Shown here: piece by piece, positions 60,100 to 64,000 of the stretch | How the letters are laid out: each line of letters begins with the position of its first letter | Position numbering within the stretch: position 1 is the first letter of the stretch | Assembly: GCA_965222725.1 (NCBI GenBank) | Contig: OZ244969.1 | Location: 1,426,001 to 1,490,000 of the forward strand | Length of the DNA stretch: 64,000 nt | DNA from: GCA-2748575 sp965222725 | GTDB lineage: Bacteria; Pseudomonadota; Gammaproteobacteria; Pseudomonadales; Ketobacteraceae | Direction: 5' to 3' | Translations under genes and position numbers: made by a program | Notes under the pieces: generated by a model | The model's input: the letters and a program-made list of their open reading frames with translations, nothing else | Told to the model about the DNA's origin: nothing | Databases searched by the model: none

Positions 60100-60606
60100 T
60101 TACTCTAAAAAGGGTTTCCAGGCGCCGAAGGGTTCCCAGATTTTTTCCAGTTGCTGTCGTGCGTTGGCCGGGTTTTCTTTCAGTACATCACGACGATACC
60201 GGTACAAAAATGCAGATACGCGCATATTGGCGGCGCAATGCAGCCAGACTTTTTCCTGGTTCAGCTGTTCCATGGTGTCTACAAATTGCTGAAACTTTTG
60301 CTCTTCCGGCGCCTGAAAATTTACCGGGATATGGTGGTATTCCAGTCCCAGTCCGGACAGCAAACCGGCCTCATCCGGCAAGGCATTTTCAGCGTGATGA
60401 GGTGCCAGATTGATCACATGGGTAAAGCCGGCGTTTTTGATCAGGGTAAACTGCTTTTCCGTTGGCTGGCCGGAGGTGCTCAGCTGGTCGTGTATGGGAA
60501 GGTAGTTGTAAATGCTTTCCAGCGTATCGGACTTGAGGCTGACAGGGACGTAGCGGGAGACCAATGACAACAAATAACCTGCCGTGGTTTTCATGGTGTT
60601 GAGCAT
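60100..60606 (-). CDS. Tyrosine-phosphatase-like protein with CX4R loop
   Basis: A protein of 168 residues. The fold of dual-specificity/beta-lactamase-hydrolase-like phosphatases is seen in STSGQPTEKQFTLIKNAGFT and HVINLAPHHAENALPDEAGL. The P-loop reads WLHCAANMRVSAF, giving Cys-x4-Arg, one residue shorter than the canonical Cys-x5-Arg. It resembles a bacterial subfamily I have seen with similar loops. Activity is uncertain. It lies 37 bases upstream of the ABC1 kinase gene in the same direction and may be co-transcribed. Confidence 0.78.
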   Translation of the reverse strand: MLNTMKTTAGYLLSLVSRYVPVSLKSDTLESIYNYLPIHDQLSTSGQPTEKQFTLIKNAGFTHVINLAPHHAENALPDEAGLLSGLGLEYHHIPVNFQAPEEQKFQQFVDTMEQLNQEKVWLHCAANMRVSAFLYRYRRDVLKENPANARQQLEKIWEPFGAWKPFLE

Positions 60607-60717
60607 GGTATTTCCCTTTGTGTGTCTCAGTCATTTATCGCCGTGATGCGGTGCTGCCTGCCAAAATCATTCTGTTGGCATTGTTTCACAGAACTTGAAG
60701 GTTTCTCAAGCAGGGCG

Positions 60718-62220
60718 TCAGAACACGGCGCGATAGGACAGGGCTTCAGATAAGTCCCGGGTTTCAATCCGGTGTTTATCCTCCAGGTCGGCAATGGTGC
60801 GGGCCACTTTCAGAATCCGGTGAAACGCCCGGGCAGACAGATCGAGTTTTTCTGCGGCCCGGGTAATAAACTGCTGATCGCTGTCGGTTAAACGGCAGTG
60901 CTGTTCCACTTCCCGCGAGGTCAGATCGTGGTTCGGCTTGCCGGCCCGCTCCAGTTGCCGTTGCCGGGCCCGGGCAACCCGTTCACGAATAACGGCGCTG
61001 GTTTCGCTTTTCTCATTGCTGGTGGCGGCCAGTGCTGTCAGCGGTAATGCCTCTACGCGCAGATGGATATCGATCCGGTCCAGCAAGGGGCCGGACAGCC
61101 GGCTCTGATAGCGGGTGCAGCAATAATTGGGGTTGCTGCAGCCTTCCGGTGGCTTGTCGGGTTTGCCACAGGGGCAGGGGTTCATGGCGGCTACCAATTG
61201 AAAGTTGGCGGGAAACGTGGCCTGGGCATGGGCGCGGGAAATGGCAATTTCTCCGGTTTCCAGAGGCTCTCTTAATATCTCCAGGGCTTTGCGGTTGAAC
61301 TCTGGTAATTCGTCCAGAAAAAGCACGCCCTGGTGTGCCAGGGAGATTTCACCGGGCTTTGGATGAGAGCCGCCACCGGCAATGGCGGTGCTGGATGCCG
61401 AATGGTGGGGCGCCCGGAATGGCCGGTCCAGCCAGCCGGGACTGGCATGGGCATTGGCCACGGAGTACACCGCCGCTATCGCCAGCCGTTCGCTTTCTGT
61501 CAGCTCCGGCAGCAGGGTGGGCAGCCGTGCCGCCAACATGGATTTCCCTGCACCCGGCGGCCCAATCATCAGCAGGTTATGCTTGCCGGCGGCGGCCACT
61601 TCCATGGCGCGTTTGGCCAGGTGCTGGCCCTTTACATCCGCCATATCAAAACAGGGGCGGGTATCTTTTTTGCGTTCATCGGGTTCCGGTACAAAGGGGT
61701 CAATCAACTTCTTTTTCGTGAAGTGATTACACACCTGTACCAGATGCGATGCCGGATAAACTTCTGCCCGGCTGGGCAGGGAAGCTTCCTGTTTGTTTTC
61801 TTCAGGAATCCACAGGGCGCGATCGGAATCCCGGGCAGCCAGTGCCGCAGTCAGGCTGCCGCGTACGGGGCGCATCCTGCCACTCAACGCCAGCTCGCCC
61901 ACAAACTCATGCTTTTTAAGCGCATCCAGCGGAATCTGTTCTGAGGCCGCCAGAATCCCCAGGGCGATGGCCAGATCAAAACGGCCGCCGTCTTTGGGCA
62001 GGTCGGCTGGCGCCAGATTCACGGTAATGCGTTTGGCAGGGAACTCGTAGTCGGAATTGATAATCGCGCTGCGCACCCGGTCCTTGCTTTCCTTTACCGC
62101 GGTATCCGGCAGGCCAACGATGGAAAAGCCGGGTAACCCGTTGGACAGGTGAACTTCAACGGTTACCAGGGGAGCGTTCATGCCCATGGAGGCGCGGGAG
62201 TGGAGTATGGCTAGGGACAT
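60718..62220 (-). CDS. comM: YifB/ComM family Mg-chelatase-like AAA ATPase
   Basis: A protein of 500 residues, standard length. The N-terminal Lon-protease-like domain is VTVEVHLSNGLPGFSIVGLP, DTAVKESKDRVRSAIINSDY. The AAA core has Walker A GPPGAGKSMLAARLPTLLPE, the family block RPFRAPHHSAS and FLDELPEFNRKALEILREPL. The cysteine region AAMNPCPCGKPDKPPEGCSN is also typical. ComM promotes branch migration of integrated donor DNA during natural transformation in Vibrio and relatives. It is divergent from the TPR/C39 gene. Confidence 0.93.
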   Translation of the reverse strand: MSLAILHSRASMGMNAPLVTVEVHLSNGLPGFSIVGLPDTAVKESKDRVRSAIINSDYEFPAKRITVNLAPADLPKDGGRFDLAIALGILAASEQIPLDALKKHEFVGELALSGRMRPVRGSLTAALAARDSDRALWIPEENKQEASLPSRAEVYPASHLVQVCNHFTKKKLIDPFVPEPDERKKDTRPCFDMADVKGQHLAKRAMEVAAAGKHNLLMIGPPGAGKSMLAARLPTLLPELTESERLAIAAVYSVANAHASPGWLDRPFRAPHHSASSTAIAGGGSHPKPGEISLAHQGVLFLDELPEFNRKALEILREPLETGEIAISRAHAQATFPANFQLVAAMNPCPCGKPDKPPEGCSNPNYCCTRYQSRLSGPLLDRIDIHLRVEALPLTALAATSNEKSETSAVIRERVARARQRQLERAGKPNHDLTSREVEQHCRLTDSDQQFITRAAEKLDLSARAFHRILKVARTIADLEDKHRIETRDLSEALSYRAVF

Positions 62221-62454
62221 GAATGGGGTTCGGCTTCAGGTTGTGTTGAATTAATTAATTCAGACAGGAGCGGCTTAAATAAATCCCCTGAAGTGGCCGC
62301 GCCGGGCACCGGAGCCAATTCAGACTTGGCGAATCTTTGAACTGTGATATGATTCGGGAGTTGCTTTGTCAGGGACATTCGGGCACTGACAAAAGTGCAC
62401 CGACGAAAGGAATCGGCCTTCAGATGTAATAGCTGTAAAGAAGAAGTCAATCAT

Positions 62455-64000
62455 ATGGATATGCCAACGCTGACCACCAAACAACTGGTTACCGAACTCA
62501 GAACCCTGCATCAGCAGGGGCTTTACTTTCAGGAACTCTCCCTCGCCCAGGATCACTGGGGCCCCTACAACCGCTGGCGTACCCAGGATCAGCTGCTGAT
62601 TGGCGGTAATATCTTTGCCAATCTGGGGCTGCAGCGTATCGCCACTGCCATGCGCCTGTGGGGCTGGCGCAAAAACCGCGGTAATCCGGAAGCCATCTAC
62701 TACCTGACACTGGCCACCTTTGCCCGCAAGGGTCCGCTGGCGGCGCTCAAGCTTTTTTCCCATCACGGGGATTTGCTGCGGGCAAAGCCGGCCATTAGAG
62801 CACGCTGGCTGGCCCTGAAGGCTGCCGTGTATGGCCAGTACCGGGATTGGGAATCCGCACACCAGTTGCTGGACAAAGCCATGCAGCTGGCCCCGGCGCA
62901 TCCTCAGGTCACCATGGAACTGGCGTATCTGCTGGAGCAGGAAGATCGCTATCAGGAGGCTGCCGATGTTGTGGCGCCGCTGGCCGCAAAAAGATTCCGC
63001 CCGGCACTGCAGTTTGCCGCCCACCTGAAAACCCTGGCGGACGATCGCGATGGTGCCATGGCGCTGTTAAAGCCGGCCATGGAATCGATGGAAAGCCTGT
63101 CCCCCTGCCTGCAGCTGTTCCGGCTCTATCAGGAAAAGGGCGATCCGGAGAATGCAGCCCGCTGCGTGGCGCGGGCCCGGCAATGGTTACCGCAGGACCG
63201 GGAATCCCTGAGTCAGGAGCTGGCCTTTGCGGATTACGAGCTGGCTTACCAGCGTCGGGATTTTCCCGAGGCAATGTCCATACTGGAAAACATTCAGGCG
63301 CCTTTTTATCAGACAGTGAAGAAAAACCTGCAGCAGGCGGATTTAACGCGGGCGCCGGTAAAGCTGGCGGTTCCCTTTGTGCGCCAGCACCACATGACCT
63401 GCGCACCCGCCACCCTGACCGCCATTGCCAGGTACTGGAACCGGCCGGTGGATCATCTGGGTATTGTGGAAGACATCTGCTACGACGGCACCTCCAATCA
63501 TGCGGAGCGGCAGTGGGCCCTGGATCAGGGCTGGGCAATCCGCGAGTTTGATTTGCAGCCGGACGTGGCCCGGGCGCTGATTGACGCCGGTGTACCTTTT
63601 ACGCTGTCCACAGTGGCGCCCGGGTCAGCGCACCTTCAGGCCATTATCGGCTACGATCCGTTGCAGGGGCTTTACCTGATTCGCGATCCCTATTATCCGT
63701 CGGTACAGGAAGCGCTGATCGAAGAATTCGGTAAACAGTACGAATCTACCGGGCCTCGCTGTCTGGTGCTTTTGCCTAAGGAAGAGGAAGCGCGTCTGGC
63801 CGGTATCCAGTTCCCGTCGGCAGACTTGTATGATCAGAACTTTGAACTGCAGAATGCGCTTAAACAACACGATCGCGGTGCGGCACAAGGGATAGTGGCC
63901 GGCCTGAAAAAAGCGTATCCGGGCCACCGTTTAACACTGCATGCCGAACGCTCTGTGGCCCGTTACGATGGCAACAAGCTGCAGGAACTCGCCTTGATCG
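62455..64000 (+). CDS. TPR protein with C39-like peptidase domain (3' end off window)
   Basis: An open frame from ATG 62455 past the window end; 515 residues are visible. The first 290 residues are TPR-like helical repeats: YYLTLATFARKGPLAALKLF, HQLLDKAMQLAPAHPQVTME, YQEAADVVAPLAAKRFRPAL. A papain-like C39 domain (about 300-440) follows: VRQHHMTCAPATLTAIARYW carries the oxyanion Gln and catalytic Cys, GSAHLQAIIGYD the His, and LIRDPYYP the Asp. More helical repeats begin afterwards. There is no signal peptide, so it is cytoplasmic. C39 domains usually process leader peptides in exporters; here the domain sits in a TPR scaffold with no transporter, so the target is unknown. Confidence 0.8.
   Translation, partial: MDMPTLTTKQLVTELRTLHQQGLYFQELSLAQDHWGPYNRWRTQDQLLIGGNIFANLGLQRIATAMRLWGWRKNRGNPEAIYYLTLATFARKGPLAALKLFSHHGDLLRAKPAIRARWLALKAAVYGQYRDWESAHQLLDKAMQLAPAHPQVTMELAYLLEQEDRYQEAADVVAPLAAKRFRPALQFAAHLKTLADDRDGAMALLKPAMESMESLSPCLQLFRLYQEKGDPENAARCVARARQWLPQDRESLSQELAFADYELAYQRRDFPEAMSILENIQAPFYQTVKKNLQQADLTRAPVKLAVPFVRQHHMTCAPATLTAIARYWNRPVDHLGIVEDICYDGTSNHAERQWALDQGWAIREFDLQPDVARALIDAGVPFTLSTVAPGSAHLQAIIGYDPLQGLYLIRDPYYPSVQEALIEEFGKQYESTGPRCLVLLPKEEEARLAGIQFPSADLYDQNFELQNALKQHDRGAAQGIVAGLKKAYPGHRLTLHAERSVARYDGNKLQELALI

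Noticed and set aside
1..64000. CRISPR arrays, prophage or intact insertion sequences
   Set aside because: No evenly spaced direct repeats, no cas, capsid, integrase or intact transposase genes were seen.

Overview
The window is chromosomal DNA of a free-living, probably marine or halotolerant gammaproteobacterium. Support for this comes from the c5-type cytochromes, TorF-type porins, MipA/OmpV protein, CmoA/CmoB, Rep, YifB/ComM, PEP-CTERM proteins and a sigma-54/NtrC-style nitrogen control logic. I do not assign a genus. Most of the window is ordinary, dense bacterial gene content. The least ordinary parts are 7-25 kb and the regulatory DNA of 25-39 kb.

Layout. 0-7 kb: a truncated membrane-anchored LuxR-type regulator, a cytochrome b561, an NAD-dependent epimerase/dehydratase, a minus-strand cobO-fetA-fetB cluster, metY, and outer-membrane phospholipase A (pldA) broken by a one-base frameshift. 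7-11.4 kb: a stand-alone condensation-adenylation-carrier NRPS module, a MipA/OmpV protein and a small putative exported ORF. 11.7-14.1 kb: a SulP anion transporter with a tandem universal stress protein. 14.1-18.5 kb: an accessory segment with a mosaic of gene fragments (including a decayed tRNA 3' end), an FG-GAP lipoprotein, a structured orphan segment, a Phd/VapC toxin-antitoxin pair with a frameshifted toxin, and an intact tRNA-Arg(CCG). 18.5-25 kb: an SDR, a 267-bp palindromic MITE-like element, a CehA/McbA-type PHP lipoprotein, a small PEP-CTERM-like protein and two c5-type cytochromes, the second with an intrinsic terminator inside its signal-peptide codons.

25-40 kb looks like a nitrogen-acquisition block: ureDABCEFG (urease), urtABCDE (urea ABC importer), a glycine-rich collagen-like protein and two TorF-type putative porins. 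Candidate sigma-54 promoters (GG-N10-GC) with NtrC-like sites upstream can be read before ureD, urtA and the first torF gene. This suggests one regulon that moves urea across the outer membrane (porin, inferred), across the inner membrane (UrtABCDE) and to ammonia (urease).

40-64 kb: Rep helicase; an SDR / acyl-CoA dehydrogenase / APH kinase / DUF6285 operon resembling the lva 4-hydroxyacyl-CoA pathway; an orphan substrate-binding protein; a chemoreceptor; cmoAB; a DUF2959 lipoprotein; an ICMT-like methyltransferase; a cobalamin riboswitch controlling a BtuB-type receptor; a PEP-CTERM protein with its own sigma-54-like promoter; an alpha/beta hydrolase; a PhoD-like phosphatase; an ABC1/UbiB-family kinase; a tyrosine-phosphatase-like protein; YifB; and a TPR plus C39-like protein that runs off the right edge.

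All functional calls come from reading translated motifs by eye. No database search was possible.
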